Notes: a model not told the origin generated them from the sequence alone. Positions 48,867-58,629 are shown, counted from the stretch's first letter. The stretch is 64,000 nucleotides of DNA from Rathayibacter sp. VKM Ac-2879 (GCF_015351245.1 NZ_JADKSO010000001.1:62001-126000), one strand, 5' to 3'. Made by a program: numbers and translations.

Positions 48867-49562
48867 TCAGGAATCGGGACCCGCGGAGGTGAGCACCTCG
48901 CTGTCGATGAAGTCCAACAGCTCCCGCGATCCCTTCACCGGCCCGGGCTTGAGTTCTTGAGTCGGACCGCTGTCGAGCAGTTCCGCGCGCAAGAAGTACT
49001 CGACGCCGCGGGGCGGCGCTATGAGCCAACACCGCCACGCCACGCCGTCCTCGTCGGCAGCCGGTGACTTGTTGTCGCACGTCGCGGAGAAGTCGCCCTC
49101 AGTCATCGGGAGGGGGACGCGAATGTGGGTCGTCGCATCGTACGCGGTGACCGCCAGCGAATAGGACCGGTCCTCGAATCCGTAGAGCTTGGCGTGGACG
49201 ATGACGACGAGTCCGCGCTCCGGTGGGTTCGATTTCTCCTCGTCGGCCGCAGGGACGATCCCTTGCACGCCCTCGTATTCCCCGTAGTGCACGCCTTGAG
49301 CGATCGCGATGCGATCGAGTTCGGCGCCGAGCTTCTCGCGCGGAGCAAGCTGTGGCGCCACGATGAAAAGGGCGGCAGCGACGGCTGTTATCGCGCCGGC
49401 CAACGCGACGACGGCTCCCAGAAGGGCCTTGCCGATTGTGCGAACACGGCTCAACACGGTCACGTCCGAGGCACTCTCGCGCCGAGTGGGCCGCCGGCCG
49501 GTCCATCGCTCCGCGCTGGAGGCGCGCAGTCGTCGAGGTGAAGTCGGTCGTTCATGGGCCAC
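48867..49562 (-). CDS. Single-pass membrane protein, unknown
   Basis: 231 aa from GTG (a GTG at 49463, giving VTVLSRVRTIGKALL, is also possible). The N-terminal 35 residues are Arg/Ser-rich. One helix spans about residues 42-66 (IGKALLGAVVALAGAITAVAAALFIV), followed by an outside domain with alternating strands: GLVVIVHAKLYGFEDRSYSLAVTAYDATTHIRVPLP, then FSATCDNKSPAADEDGVAWRCWLIAPP. The two cysteines could pair. The C-terminus is acidic. I recognise no family. It is convergent with dprE2. Confidence 0.65.
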   Translation of the reverse strand: MAHERPTSPRRLRASSAERWTGRRPTRRESASDVTVLSRVRTIGKALLGAVVALAGAITAVAAALFIVAPQLAPREKLGAELDRIAIAQGVHYGEYEGVQGIVPAADEEKSNPPERGLVVIVHAKLYGFEDRSYSLAVTAYDATTHIRVPLPMTEGDFSATCDNKSPAADEDGVAWRCWLIAPPRGVEYFLRAELLDSGPTQELKPGPVKGSRELLDFIDSEVLTSAGPDS

Positions 49563-49640
49563 GGGGAGAGCGTGCCATCCGCGAGCCCGCTTCGGGAACC
49601 CCTCCGCGACACCGGATGAACGACCTGCCGGAGCCCGCGA

Positions 49641-50195
49641 TCAGCCGGAGGTGCCGAGCTTGCAGGTCTGAATGGTCCAGCCGACGAAGGCGATGTAGTT
49701 CGGGTCGGTGGCCGCCTCCTGGGCGACGGAGGCGAACCGCGGGTCGCTCCCGACCTCGGCGACGGCGCTGTCCGACGGGAACTGCTGGAGCACCTCGACC
49801 GTCGCGTCGGCGCTGTCGGCGAACGCCTCCGCACCCGCCGCCACCTCGCTGGGGGCTCCGGACAGCGGGAGAAGCGCGCGGGTCGCAGCGGCCTGCGCCT
49901 GCGTCGCGGTGATGTCGTCGGCGACCGAGCCGCTCTTCGCGGCGGCAGACGCGCGAGTGGCATCACAGTACGCGTCGTAGCCGGCCGCCCCTGCGGAGGC
50001 GCTGGGCGCCTCGGACGCGGTGGGAGCGGTCGAGGCGGTGGTCGCCCCCGGAGCGCTCGACCCGCTGCCGGAGTCGTCGCCCGCCGATGTGCAGCCGGCG
50101 AGGCCCACGCAGAGCAGCGAGGCTGCTCCGATCATCACGAATCGCGGTCCCCGCGTTCCTCGCACTTGTCCCTCCAGCGCACGCTCGACAATCAT
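49641..50195 (-). CDS. Small secreted lipoprotein
   Basis: 184 aa. FVMIGAASLLCVGLAGC is the lipoprotein signal, with lipobox V-G-L-A-G-C at about residue 35. The Ser/Ala/Thr/Gly-rich linker after it is typical of surface lipoproteins. The mature domain is Ala-rich and helical (AAGYDAYCDATRASAAAKSG and TQAQAAATRALLPLSGAPSEVAAGAEAFADSADATVEVLQQFPSDSAVAEVG), ending IQTCKLGTSG, with two Cys that may pair. The ATG chosen gives a suitable n-region MIVERALEGQVRG. It lies downstream of nothing obvious; role unknown. Confidence 0.75.
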   Translation of the reverse strand: MIVERALEGQVRGTRGPRFVMIGAASLLCVGLAGCTSAGDDSGSGSSAPGATTASTAPTASEAPSASAGAAGYDAYCDATRASAAAKSGSVADDITATQAQAAATRALLPLSGAPSEVAAGAEAFADSADATVEVLQQFPSDSAVAEVGSDPRFASVAQEAATDPNYIAFVGWTIQTCKLGTSG

Positions 50196-50468
50196 CCGAC
50201 TCCCCCTCCACGGCTCACGTCGCCGCCCGGCGACCCCATAAGTGCCTTCCACTGTACTCAGGGAGCTCTCCGCGATCTCCTCGCCCATCCAGTGCGCGTC
50301 GTCGAAGAACTGCGTCGGACTGCAGACGCCGGCCGACGATCGCAGAGACCCACCCGACGTCGGGAGTCACGATGGCGCGGCTGGGTGCTTTGGTCGACGC
50401 GTCGACCGGGTCATCGCCGCCGAGCGCGGTACGCCGACAAGGAGGTGCGACGCGCCACAGCGCGCCCT
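50196..50468. other. Gap between lipoprotein and synthase operon
   Basis: 273 bases with no supportable gene. It follows the stop of the GT2 synthase on the minus strand and precedes the lipoprotein start. GTCGACGCGTCGAC at 50394-50407 is a perfect palindrome and could be a binding site or part of a terminator. Confidence 0.35.
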
Positions 50469-52403
50469 TTATGCGGGCGCGCCGATCGTGGACTCGTACT
50501 CCTCGGTGAGCCCGTGCGGCGTCTTCTCCCATTTGTGCGGGCTGAAGACGATCTGCCAGGCCGCGCGCCATGCCGCGATCGAGTGCAGCACCCAGTACAC
50601 CGGGTTCAGGAGCGCGAAGGCGGCGATGCGCCAGTTGTAGCGCTTCCACGCCGCGATTCCCGACACCACGATCATCAGGGCATTCGAGAACAGCATGTTC
50701 GTGGTGCCCGCGATGATGAGCCACTCCGGGATGTCGAGCCCGATGAATTGCACCCCGATGTAGGTGACGATCGTGAAGCCCAGCACGAGCGGGTAGAGGA
50801 GGAACGCCACCGGCGTGCCCATGATGAGCGCCACGAGGCTCAGCGAACCCAGGATCCCGTTGACCCGGAACCAGCGGATCGGGTGCCGCGTGTTCACCCC
50901 CGCGGTCATCATGTAGCCCTTGATCCAGCGGGTGCGCTGACGGATCCACGCGGGAACCTCCGCGCACGCCTCCTCCCAGGTGTTCGAGTTGACGACGCCG
51001 ACGCGGTAGCCGTGAGCGGCGACCCGCAGGCCCAGATCGGCGTCCTCGGTGACGTTGTACGGGTCCCACGCGCCCAGCTCCCGCAACACCCTCGTGTCGA
51101 AGTGGTTCGAGGTGCCGCCGAGCGGGATGGGGAGGTGCGACTGGTCGAGGCCAGGCAGCATCGCGCCGAACCAGTGCGCGTACTCGACCGCGAACATCCG
51201 GGTGAGCACGTTGTAGTCGGCGTTGAAGTAGCTCAGCGCGCCCTGGAGGCAGACGAGCTGCTTCTGCGACGGATCCACGTGCTCGCGCTCGAAGGCGTCG
51301 GCGCGGAACAGCCGCACGCACATGCGGAGCTGGTCGGGGTCGGGGCGGTCCTCGGCGTCGTAGATCACCACGAATTCGCCGCGGGCGAAGCTGAGGCCGT
51401 AATTGCACGCACGAGGCTTGGTCTGCGGGCCGCCGGGCGGCACGATGACCATGCGCACATACTCGGGCGGGTTCATCCTCCGCACCGCCGAGATGGTCTC
51501 GTCGTCGTCCGCCTCGAGCAGCACGAGCACCTCGAGCTTGGCCTGCGGATAGTCGAGGGCGCCGATGTTCACCAGCAGCTTGCTGATGATGTTCGCCTCT
51601 TTGTAGGCGGGGATGAGGATCGTGTAGACGGGCAGCTCCTCGTCGCCCATGCGGGGAGGCACCACGGGCAGGCCGCGCCGGCCGCGCTCGATCGACACCT
51701 CCTCCTCCCACGCACGCACCGAGCTCTGGTTGAGTGGGGCACGCAGCCCGGCGAGCGCCTTGAAGGCGATGTTCATCAAGAACAGGAGGTTCGCGGCAGC
51801 GAGCACGATCACGAACGTGATGCTGGGGGCGAGCACGGCCCCCACGATCACGATCGCCGCCACGACGAGCGGAGTGACCACCTGCCACCGCCGAAGGCCC
51901 GACTTCGCCGATTCGTCGCCGCTCCCGACGGCGAGGGAGTCGGCGGCCCCGAACAGCAGCGCCGCGCGGCAGGCGTTCTCGACGGCCTGGTAGATGTCCC
52001 AGTCGGTCGTGGTGCGCACGCCGACCACTGTGACGTCGAGGAGGGCGCGGGCCTCGGCGAGCATCTCCTCCGTCGGGGGCACGGAGGTGGCGATCACCCC
52101 GGTGCCGTCGGGCAGCACGCGCCAGGGCACCCAGCCCGCGCCGATGAGGGTTTCGGCGCCGATCCGGGCGAGCAGCTCGGCGGCAGGCGGCTCCTCGACG
52201 AGATCGAGCATCGGGGCGTCCCACTGTTCGGCGAGCGCCGCATACATCTCGCGGCGGGTGACAGCCTGGTCGATGATGAGGTGCCGACCGAGCAGGCCGC
52301 CCTCGCGCGCCTGGCGAGCGAGGGCCGTGTCGAGCTGCTCCTGCGTGACGAGGCCGCGGTCGAGGAGGATCTCGCCGACGCGCGCCGTTCGGGTGGTGCC
52401 CAT
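50469..52403 (-). CDS. GT2 polysaccharide synthase with N-terminal MshEN-like domain
   Basis: 644 aa. Residues about 8-70 carry two successive L-G-x-x-L...L-x-x-A-L-x-x-Q units (RVGEILLDRGLVTQEQLDTALARQ and LLGRHLIIDQAVTRREMYAALAEQ), the pattern of MshEN domains, which bind c-di-GMP. Two membrane helices (about 180-225) precede a processive GT2 domain: YTILIPAYKEANIISKLL, LEADDDET, VVIYDAEDRPDPDQL (DxD), TEDADLGLR and IRQRTRWIKGYM (QxxRW). Four more helices follow. There is no PilZ domain. Last gene of a three-gene operon with a BcsB-like protein. The ATG is set by family alignment and lies 2 bases after the preceding stop. Sugar unknown. Confidence 0.88.
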   Translation of the reverse strand: MGTTRTARVGEILLDRGLVTQEQLDTALARQAREGGLLGRHLIIDQAVTRREMYAALAEQWDAPMLDLVEEPPAAELLARIGAETLIGAGWVPWRVLPDGTGVIATSVPPTEEMLAEARALLDVTVVGVRTTTDWDIYQAVENACRAALLFGAADSLAVGSGDESAKSGLRRWQVVTPLVVAAIVIVGAVLAPSITFVIVLAAANLLFLMNIAFKALAGLRAPLNQSSVRAWEEEVSIERGRRGLPVVPPRMGDEELPVYTILIPAYKEANIISKLLVNIGALDYPQAKLEVLVLLEADDDETISAVRRMNPPEYVRMVIVPPGGPQTKPRACNYGLSFARGEFVVIYDAEDRPDPDQLRMCVRLFRADAFEREHVDPSQKQLVCLQGALSYFNADYNVLTRMFAVEYAHWFGAMLPGLDQSHLPIPLGGTSNHFDTRVLRELGAWDPYNVTEDADLGLRVAAHGYRVGVVNSNTWEEACAEVPAWIRQRTRWIKGYMMTAGVNTRHPIRWFRVNGILGSLSLVALIMGTPVAFLLYPLVLGFTIVTYIGVQFIGLDIPEWLIIAGTTNMLFSNALMIVVSGIAAWKRYNWRIAAFALLNPVYWVLHSIAAWRAAWQIVFSPHKWEKTPHGLTEEYESTIGAPA

Positions 52404-52405
52404 GC

Positions 52406-54088
52406 TCAGCCTCCGAGCCGCTCGTAGATGACGTAGAGACCCTGGCGGAACACCGGGCGGTAGCGCGTGTCGAAGGAGGAGTCGCGCGTGATCGCGTCGT
52501 AGACCAGGTCGGCGACTCCCGTCTCGCTGAGCTCGGGGGCGTCGGCGGTCGTCACGAACACCCACTTGTCGTGCGTGTAGGGCGCGGCGAGGGCCTCATC
52601 GAAGAGCTCGCCGGCCGAGCGGTTGTCGTACTCGGCCAGCGGGATGCCGATCTCGGGGAGCAGGGCGTTGCCGGCGGCGCTCTCGTCGATGAGGATGCCG
52701 CCTCCGTCGTAGTGGTCGTGGAGGAAGCGGGCGGCGGCCGTGGCGCCCGACGCCTCCTTGAGCGCGACATAGCCCGTGGCCTCAGCGATCACGGCGTTGC
52801 GGTTGAGGTCCTGCGCCCACCAGGCCGTCTGAGCGGCGAGCAGCGCCACGACCATGCCGAGAGCGGCGACTCCCCAGCGTGGGATGCGCCGCAAGGCGTC
52901 GACCAGCACCGCCGCGAGCACCGCCAAGAACGGCAGCACCGAGAGCGCGTAGCGGTTGTTCCACCAGTTCGTGGGCAGGGTGTGGTCGTTGTTCATGTGG
53001 GTCTGGCCGAGGTAGAGGCTGAGCAGCGAGAACGCGTAGGAGACGATCATGAGCCAGATCACGAGGGCGTCGTCGGAGATGCCACGACGCCACGCGAGCA
53101 CGAGGGCGCCGCCGATCCCGAGAGCCACGGTGAGCAGTCCCGAGGTCTCGAGCACGGCCCAGTTGTACGACCAGAGCGTCAGCCCCGCGTTGCCCTGGTA
53201 GGCGAGCAGCCCCGCATCGGCCACCGCCTTCTGCAGGTTGGCGGCCGAGTACTGCCCGTTCATGAACTCGAGCGGGTTGGCGTAGACGGCGTAGTTGTAG
53301 ACGAGCCACCAGAGGATGGCGATCAGCGGGAGGATCCCGAACGCCGCGGCCATCTTGACCGCGTAGACGATCGAGCGTTTGCGCCGCCACGCCACGATCA
53401 GGACGACCAGGGTCCCGCCGACCACGAGAACCCAGCCCTCATAGCGTGAGAGGGTCGCGGCGGCGGCAGGAAGCCCCGAGAACACCATCATCTCGCCGGC
53501 GCTGAGCGAGCGACGGCTGGTGATCCAGTGCGCCAGCCCCGCGAAGCAAGCGACCATCGTGACGATGAGCACCGGCTCCGTCATCGCGGTCGTGAACGCG
53601 TACAGCACGCCCGGATTCGCCAGCACGAGCAGCACCGCGGTGATCCGGCCCGCGCGGAGGTGCCCCACGCGCGCCGAGATCCGGTAGACGCCGCACGCGG
53701 TGCCGGCGAGACAGATCATCCCGAGCAGCCCCGCGGCCCAGCCGGTGTGCCAGAGCCAGAGCGACTGGGCGAACGGGATGAGCACGAGGCTCGGGACGGG
53801 CAGCCACACCGTGCCGAGCTGGCTGAACCCTGGGGCCTTCGAGTCGACGATGCGCCGCGAGATCGAGAGGTGGCTCTGCGTGTCGGCGTAGGCGAGGTTG
53901 ATGCCGGAGGAGGTGGTCACCAGGCAGGCGACGAAGCCCACTGTCAGCGCCAGGACGAGCACGACCACCGTGCCGGGAACCTGGCGGCCGGTCACCGGCT
54001 CTCCGAGCGCCTCCCACGCACGCCGCCACCAGCGACGGCGGGAGGTGGTGGAGGCGCGGCGCGGCGGCGCGGCGAGCGCGGCGGTCAT
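52406..54088 (-). CDS. Multi-span membrane protein, GT39/GT83-like
   Basis: 560 aa with about eleven membrane helices. After a basic tail and the first helix, the large loop INLAYADTQSHLSISRRIVDSKAPGFSQLGTVWLPVPSLV has the acidic D-T-Q-S-H pair and following aromatic loop seen in polyprenyl-phosphate-dependent GT-C glycosyltransferases (ArnT/GT39 type). LSRYEGWVLVVGG and LGQTHMNNDHTLPTNWWNNRYALSVLPFLAVL also fit. The C-terminal 130 residues form a soluble domain. It overlaps the BcsB-like gene by four bases and ends 2 bases before the GT2 synthase. I infer that it decorates or starts the polymer. Confidence 0.8.
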   Translation of the reverse strand: MTAALAAPPRRASTTSRRRWWRRAWEALGEPVTGRQVPGTVVVLVLALTVGFVACLVTTSSGINLAYADTQSHLSISRRIVDSKAPGFSQLGTVWLPVPSLVLIPFAQSLWLWHTGWAAGLLGMICLAGTACGVYRISARVGHLRAGRITAVLLVLANPGVLYAFTTAMTEPVLIVTMVACFAGLAHWITSRRSLSAGEMMVFSGLPAAAATLSRYEGWVLVVGGTLVVLIVAWRRKRSIVYAVKMAAAFGILPLIAILWWLVYNYAVYANPLEFMNGQYSAANLQKAVADAGLLAYQGNAGLTLWSYNWAVLETSGLLTVALGIGGALVLAWRRGISDDALVIWLMIVSYAFSLLSLYLGQTHMNNDHTLPTNWWNNRYALSVLPFLAVLAAVLVDALRRIPRWGVAALGMVVALLAAQTAWWAQDLNRNAVIAEATGYVALKEASGATAAARFLHDHYDGGGILIDESAAGNALLPEIGIPLAEYDNRSAGELFDEALAAPYTHDKWVFVTTADAPELSETGVADLVYDAITRDSSFDTRYRPVFRQGLYVIYERLGG

Positions 54089-56154
54089 CGCGGGGTGTCG
54101 GGGGAGGGGGAGGTCGGCGGCTGGTCGGCGTCGGCCGCGGGGTCCGCGTCGGCCGCGGGGTCCGCGCCTGGCTCTTCGGCGGCGGCGCGCTCCTGGGCGT
54201 CGACGTACGCGGCCACCCGGCGCGAACGCCTCCGTCGTGCCAGCGCGCCGAGCAGGATGAGCCCCCCGATCACCACGACGGCGACCACGAACCAGATCGC
54301 CTGGGAGGAGTAGTCGTCCTTCACCTGTGCCTGGGGGGTGATCTCGTTGCTGTCGATCTGCACCGGATCCTTGGCGGCGGAACCGCTGACCGCGAGGTTC
54401 CCCGAGAGCACCGTCCATCCTTCTCGGCCTGCGTAGCGGGCGATCGACGCCTGAAGGGCGGACGAGTCGGTCGCGCCCTGATCGGGGCTCCACCCGCCGA
54501 GCAGCACGAGGTCGCGGCCATCGGTCGAGAAGGCTTCGAGGGCCGCGTAGGGCGCTTGCGTGCCGACCCCGTAGTCGAGGCGGGAGGAGTCGATCGCGGT
54601 GAACGGGGCGAGGCGCAGCGGGGTGCGCAGGGCCTCCGCCTCGTTCTCGCCGGCGCCGACGACCAGGCCCGAGCGGTCCGAGCCGATGAAGTCATCGAGG
54701 CCCACGACCGAGACCGCGAGGGGGTGGGAGTCGACCCGCTGCAGCGCCGCAATCAGCTCGCCCGCGCTGCGCAGCGCGTCGGCGCCCGTCGCCGAGGAGC
54801 CGAAGGCGACGAGCAGCTCGCCTCCGAACGCCTGCGGGAAGCGCCCGAAGCCGGGTGCGGCCGACTCGCCGCGCACGCCCGTGACGCGGGAGGAGCCTCC
54901 GTCGACGAAGAACTCGATCGGCACAGAGTCGGCCGAGCCGATGCACAGGCCGTCGCTCGCCCGCACCGCCGAGAGGCGCACCGAGAGTCCGTTCGAGGAG
55001 GCGAGTTGTCCCGTGGGCACCGAGAGTTCGAGGTCGACGGCGGTGTCCGTGCCGAGCACGGTCGAGCCGATCAGGAAATCGTTCCAGTAGACGTTCGCGG
55101 TCGCGGTGATGCCCTGCGGGACGGCCGAGTGTGTGCCGAGGAGGTGCAGCGCGACCGACGAGACGGGGCCGCCGAAGGCCGACTGGGTGATGGTGGTGAA
55201 GCTGGCGGACGAACCGGTGCTCGAGAGCGCGATCCGATCGGCGCCGAAGTCGGCCAGCGAGTGCTCGAGCGAGCTCGAGGGGATCACCTTCTGCGAGAGA
55301 CCGGTGGTGGTGGCGCTCGAGGCCAGGCCCGCGTATTCGCTGCCGAGCGCGGCGCCGGCGGGAGCGAGGCCCGCCTCCGCTCCGGTGAGGGTGAGGACCG
55401 GCACGCCTCCGTCGTCACTGATCGACGTGACGACATCGCCGTCGCCCGTCTCGAACCGGACGATGCGACCGGTCGCCGCGTCGAGCGCGGGGCGGCCCTC
55501 GGTCGCGCTCTGCTCGCTCACGGCGAGGTCGACGCCGGAGGGGTAGCGCGAGGCGAGCGAGGCGGTGGCCGCCAATCCCGCGGCCCGCAGCGCATCGTCG
55601 GCGCCGTCGGGCACGACGATCGACACGGCGGTGACGGCGTCGGCGAAGAAGTCGCCCACGGTGGTCGGAGGGGTGGGCGAGCCCTCGCCGATCACGCCAA
55701 AGCTCGAGAGGGTGAGCGAGCGGCCGGCGACCTCGCAGAGCGCGCCGGTGCCGGTGGTGCCGCCGGTGAGCTGGAAGCCGAGCGCGAGGACTCCATCGAC
55801 GACGTCTCCGGCCTGCACCGGGATGTCGAGAGTCGTGGCGGTGCCCTCAGCGCTCAGCACGGTGCGCCCCGAGACGACGACGGAGAGCGAGCCCGCGAGG
55901 GCGGCATCGGCGCGGACCGAGGCGAGCACTCGCGTCGGCGTGGTCCCGGCGGCGATGGGGAGGGTGAGGTAGCGGATCGACGCGCCGGCGGTGACGGTGA
56001 GGGAGGCGTCGCTCGTCGCGGCCTGCACGACCGCACCGGTCGCCGGGTCGATGACGTCGGCGGCTGCCGCTCCCTGCGCCGAGGCGAGGGCGAGGCCGAG
56101 GCACAGCACTCCGGTGACGGCGGCGCTGAACGGACGGAGGAGGGAGGAGTGCAT
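54085..56154 (-). CDS. BcsB-like cell-surface accessory protein
   Basis: 689 aa. A Sec signal peptide (SAAVTGVLCLGLALASAQGAAAA) is followed by a large beta-rich outside region with two similar halves: LTVTAGASIRYLTLPIAAGTTPTRVLASVRADAAL and IALSSTGSSASFTTITQSAFGGPVSSVALHLLGT. This arrangement and SVTVWDFLIGSTVLG-like text (VYWNDFLIGSTVLGTD) resemble cellulose synthase subunit BcsB. One helix near 625-650 (AIWFVVAVVVIGGLILLGALA) and a charged cytoplasmic tail with PAADAD repeats end the protein. First gene of the operon. It probably guides the polymer out of the GT2 synthase. Confidence 0.78.
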   Translation of the reverse strand: MHSSLLRPFSAAVTGVLCLGLALASAQGAAAADVIDPATGAVVQAATSDASLTVTAGASIRYLTLPIAAGTTPTRVLASVRADAALAGSLSVVVSGRTVLSAEGTATTLDIPVQAGDVVDGVLALGFQLTGGTTGTGALCEVAGRSLTLSSFGVIGEGSPTPPTTVGDFFADAVTAVSIVVPDGADDALRAAGLAATASLASRYPSGVDLAVSEQSATEGRPALDAATGRIVRFETGDGDVVTSISDDGGVPVLTLTGAEAGLAPAGAALGSEYAGLASSATTTGLSQKVIPSSSLEHSLADFGADRIALSSTGSSASFTTITQSAFGGPVSSVALHLLGTHSAVPQGITATANVYWNDFLIGSTVLGTDTAVDLELSVPTGQLASSNGLSVRLSAVRASDGLCIGSADSVPIEFFVDGGSSRVTGVRGESAAPGFGRFPQAFGGELLVAFGSSATGADALRSAGELIAALQRVDSHPLAVSVVGLDDFIGSDRSGLVVGAGENEAEALRTPLRLAPFTAIDSSRLDYGVGTQAPYAALEAFSTDGRDLVLLGGWSPDQGATDSSALQASIARYAGREGWTVLSGNLAVSGSAAKDPVQIDSNEITPQAQVKDDYSSQAIWFVVAVVVIGGLILLGALARRRRSRRVAAYVDAQERAAAEEPGADPAADADPAADADQPPTSPSPDTPR

Positions 56155-56280
56155 CAGGCGATGCTCCGATCGGCGAACGGGAGCGCCGGGACGATGCCGG
56201 GCTCGAAGACCAAGAACCGAACGGTCGCCGCTCCCTCGGCGAGGCCGGGCGAGCGGTACGCAGCGGAGCCCGTTCTCAGC

Positions 56281-58617
56281 TCAGTCTAAGGAGGCGATCG
56301 CGGACGATCCGGTGGTGTGCAATCGGTGTTCCGCCCCCGTTCGAGTGTCAGGACGACCGAACAGGTATCCCTGGACATCGGTCACGCCCAGCTCGCCGAG
56401 AATCGCCACGGTGGCGTCGTCCTCTGCTCCTTCGACGATCACGCGGATGCCGACCGCGACCGCGAAACCCTGGAGCGCTCGCACGATCTCTTGCTTGCGC
56501 TGCTCCGTCGCGAGGTCGGCGAGGAGCGTGCGATCGAGCTTGAGGATGTCGAGCGGAAAAGTGGCGACGGCCGCGACCGAGGTGCCTTTCGCGCCGTAGT
56601 CGTCGAGAGCGATCAGCAGACCGGCGTCGCGCAGGCGCTGAGCCTGATCGCGGAGCGAGTCGTCGGCCTCGTCGACGGAGCGCTCGTTGAGCTCGACGCA
56701 CACGCGGATCTCCGGGAACCGCTCCGGGAGTCCGGCGAAGTAGCCGCCCAGCCGCTCGACCGCGAGCTGCTCGAGGTCGACGTTGACGGCCATGCAGTCG
56801 ATGCCCGGCACCCAGGCACGGAAGCTCACCGCGGCGTGCATCGCCTTCTCGACGACCTGCATCGTGAGCTCGTCGAGCAGGCCGAGCTCGCGCACCGCCG
56901 ACACGAGGGCGGGAGGGTCGATGGAGCCGAGCGCCGGGTCTTCGAGGCGTACGAGCGCCTCGAAGGCCCAGATCCGGCCGGACGAGAGCTCGACCACGGG
57001 CTGGAACGCGACATCGAGCGACTCCTCGCGCACCGCCCGGGCGGCGGCCGCCCGAAGCGGGTCCCGGACGACGGAGGTGACGTCGAGAGCGCTCGCCCGC
57101 TCGCGCCCGGAGCGGCTCCTCGTCCGCTTGAGCGCGAGCATGCTGCGATCGGCCTCGATCACGATCGTCGACGGGTCCGCCTCCTCGTGCGCCGAGAACG
57201 CGACTCCCACGCTCACCACCGGAGCGAGGGTGTCGCCCTCGACGGTCTCGGGCGCACTGATCATCTCGACGAGCAGTTGGGCGCGCCGTCGGGCGTCGTC
57301 GGCCGAGCGCAGACCGCGCAGGATCACGACGAACTCGTCACCGCCCACTCGCGCCGCGAACCCGCCGTCCGCGTCGACCGCCTCGCCGAGACGCCTACCG
57401 ACCATGCGCAGCATCTTGTCGCCGACGTGGTGTCCGCGACCGTCGTTGAGGTCCTTGAAGTCGTCGAGGTCGAGGAACAGCACCGCGATCCCCTCGAACG
57501 GACGCCGGTCGCGGTTGGCGACGGCGAGCGCCGACTGGAACGCCCTCCGGTTGGGCAGTCCCGTCAAGGCGTCACGGTCGACGTAGCGGCGCAGCGACTC
57601 CACATCGTCGCGCGCGCTCAGGGTGTCGGTGCCCATGTGCGCGAGCGCGTCGAGGATCTGCTCGTCCTCGGTGTCGAACGGCACGGCGCTCATCCGCTGG
57701 GAGGCGACGAGGTAGCGGCTCCTGCCACCCGGCAGCAGCAGCGCCGAGCCGATCTCGTTGCCCGAGGCCGGCTCGTCGCGCACCTCGAGCACGTCGGCGG
57801 CGATGGAGGTGCGCGCGTGCGCGACCAGCGCCCGCTCCGCCTCCGAGACGCCTCCCCAGGGCAGCTCGAGCGCTGCGTCGAGCACACCCGCCAGCCGGCG
57901 CCGCACGCGCCGCACCTCGATCCGCTTCGCGACACTGAACACGAGGGCGCCCGCGACCAGCACGAGCATCGGGCTCTGCTCGAGCCCCGGAGTCGCCGCC
58001 ATCGCCGGCACGACGGCGCTGTCGAGGAACCACAGCGCGGTGGCGAAGAGCCACAGCAGGAGGAACAGAGCGGCCACACGGCGCGGGACGAGCGCGCCGG
58101 TCCCCACCTCCCCGTCGAGGCCCCAGCGCCCCCGCTGGCGCACGAAGTCGACGGCCAGCACGAAGGCCAGGAACGCGGCCGTCGCGAGGAGGAGCGCCAC
58201 GGGAACCCACACCACCCCGCGCAGAGCGTCGTAGAGGACGAGATACGCGAACGTCGCGAGGGAGCCGAGCCCCGTGATGTAGCCGGCGACCGCCGCGTTG
58301 CGCGTCTTCACGAGCTGGACGAGGAGCGTCGCAGCCGTCCAGATCCCGAGGACCCGCAGAGGGTCGGCGTCGGGGGAGACGATCACCACGAGAGCGACGC
58401 CGACGCCCGAGAGCGGCATCCCCGAGCGACGCCCCAGCTCGATGCGGAAGGAGGCGGTCAGCGCCACGGCCACGCCGAAGGCGACGACGTACGCCCAGCT
58501 CTGCGGAGGCTCCGCGATCAGCAGCACAGCGGAGCGCGCGATCACGGCGAGCGCGACCAGGCTGAGCACACCCGCGAAGACCACATCGAGGACGTCGAGT
58601 CCGTGCGAACGCTGCAT
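56281..58617 (-). CDS. GGDEF-EAL c-di-GMP synthase/phosphodiesterase, membrane
   Basis: 778 aa. About seven membrane helices occupy residues 10-235. GGDEF domain roughly 330-495: DALTGLPNRRAFQSAL, FLDLDDFKDLNDGRGHHVGDKMLRMVGRRL and RVGGDEFVVIL, with the active G-G-D-E-F intact. EAL domain roughly 515-765: FEALVRLEDP, AVNVDLEQLA, CVELNERSV, ALDDYGAKGTS, ILKLDRTLL, IVEGAEDD and VQGYLFGRP, so the metal and catalytic residues appear kept. Both activities are possible; which dominates is unknown. It precedes the BcsB/GT39/GT2 operon on the same strand. Leaderless TAGCAT lies 6 bases before the ATG. Confidence 0.92.
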   Translation of the reverse strand: MQRSHGLDVLDVVFAGVLSLVALAVIARSAVLLIAEPPQSWAYVVAFGVAVALTASFRIELGRRSGMPLSGVGVALVVIVSPDADPLRVLGIWTAATLLVQLVKTRNAAVAGYITGLGSLATFAYLVLYDALRGVVWVPVALLLATAAFLAFVLAVDFVRQRGRWGLDGEVGTGALVPRRVAALFLLLWLFATALWFLDSAVVPAMAATPGLEQSPMLVLVAGALVFSVAKRIEVRRVRRRLAGVLDAALELPWGGVSEAERALVAHARTSIAADVLEVRDEPASGNEIGSALLLPGGRSRYLVASQRMSAVPFDTEDEQILDALAHMGTDTLSARDDVESLRRYVDRDALTGLPNRRAFQSALAVANRDRRPFEGIAVLFLDLDDFKDLNDGRGHHVGDKMLRMVGRRLGEAVDADGGFAARVGGDEFVVILRGLRSADDARRRAQLLVEMISAPETVEGDTLAPVVSVGVAFSAHEEADPSTIVIEADRSMLALKRTRSRSGRERASALDVTSVVRDPLRAAAARAVREESLDVAFQPVVELSSGRIWAFEALVRLEDPALGSIDPPALVSAVRELGLLDELTMQVVEKAMHAAVSFRAWVPGIDCMAVNVDLEQLAVERLGGYFAGLPERFPEIRVCVELNERSVDEADDSLRDQAQRLRDAGLLIALDDYGAKGTSVAAVATFPLDILKLDRTLLADLATEQRKQEIVRALQGFAVAVGIRVIVEGAEDDATVAILGELGVTDVQGYLFGRPDTRTGAEHRLHTTGSSAIASLD

Positions 58618-58623
58618 GGGGGC

Positions 58624-58629
58624 ATGCTA
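58624..58629 (-). promoter_or_regulatory. -10 hexamer, leaderless start of GGDEF-EAL gene
   Basis: TAGCAT on the minus strand ends 6 bases before the ATG at 58617. Confidence 0.5.
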
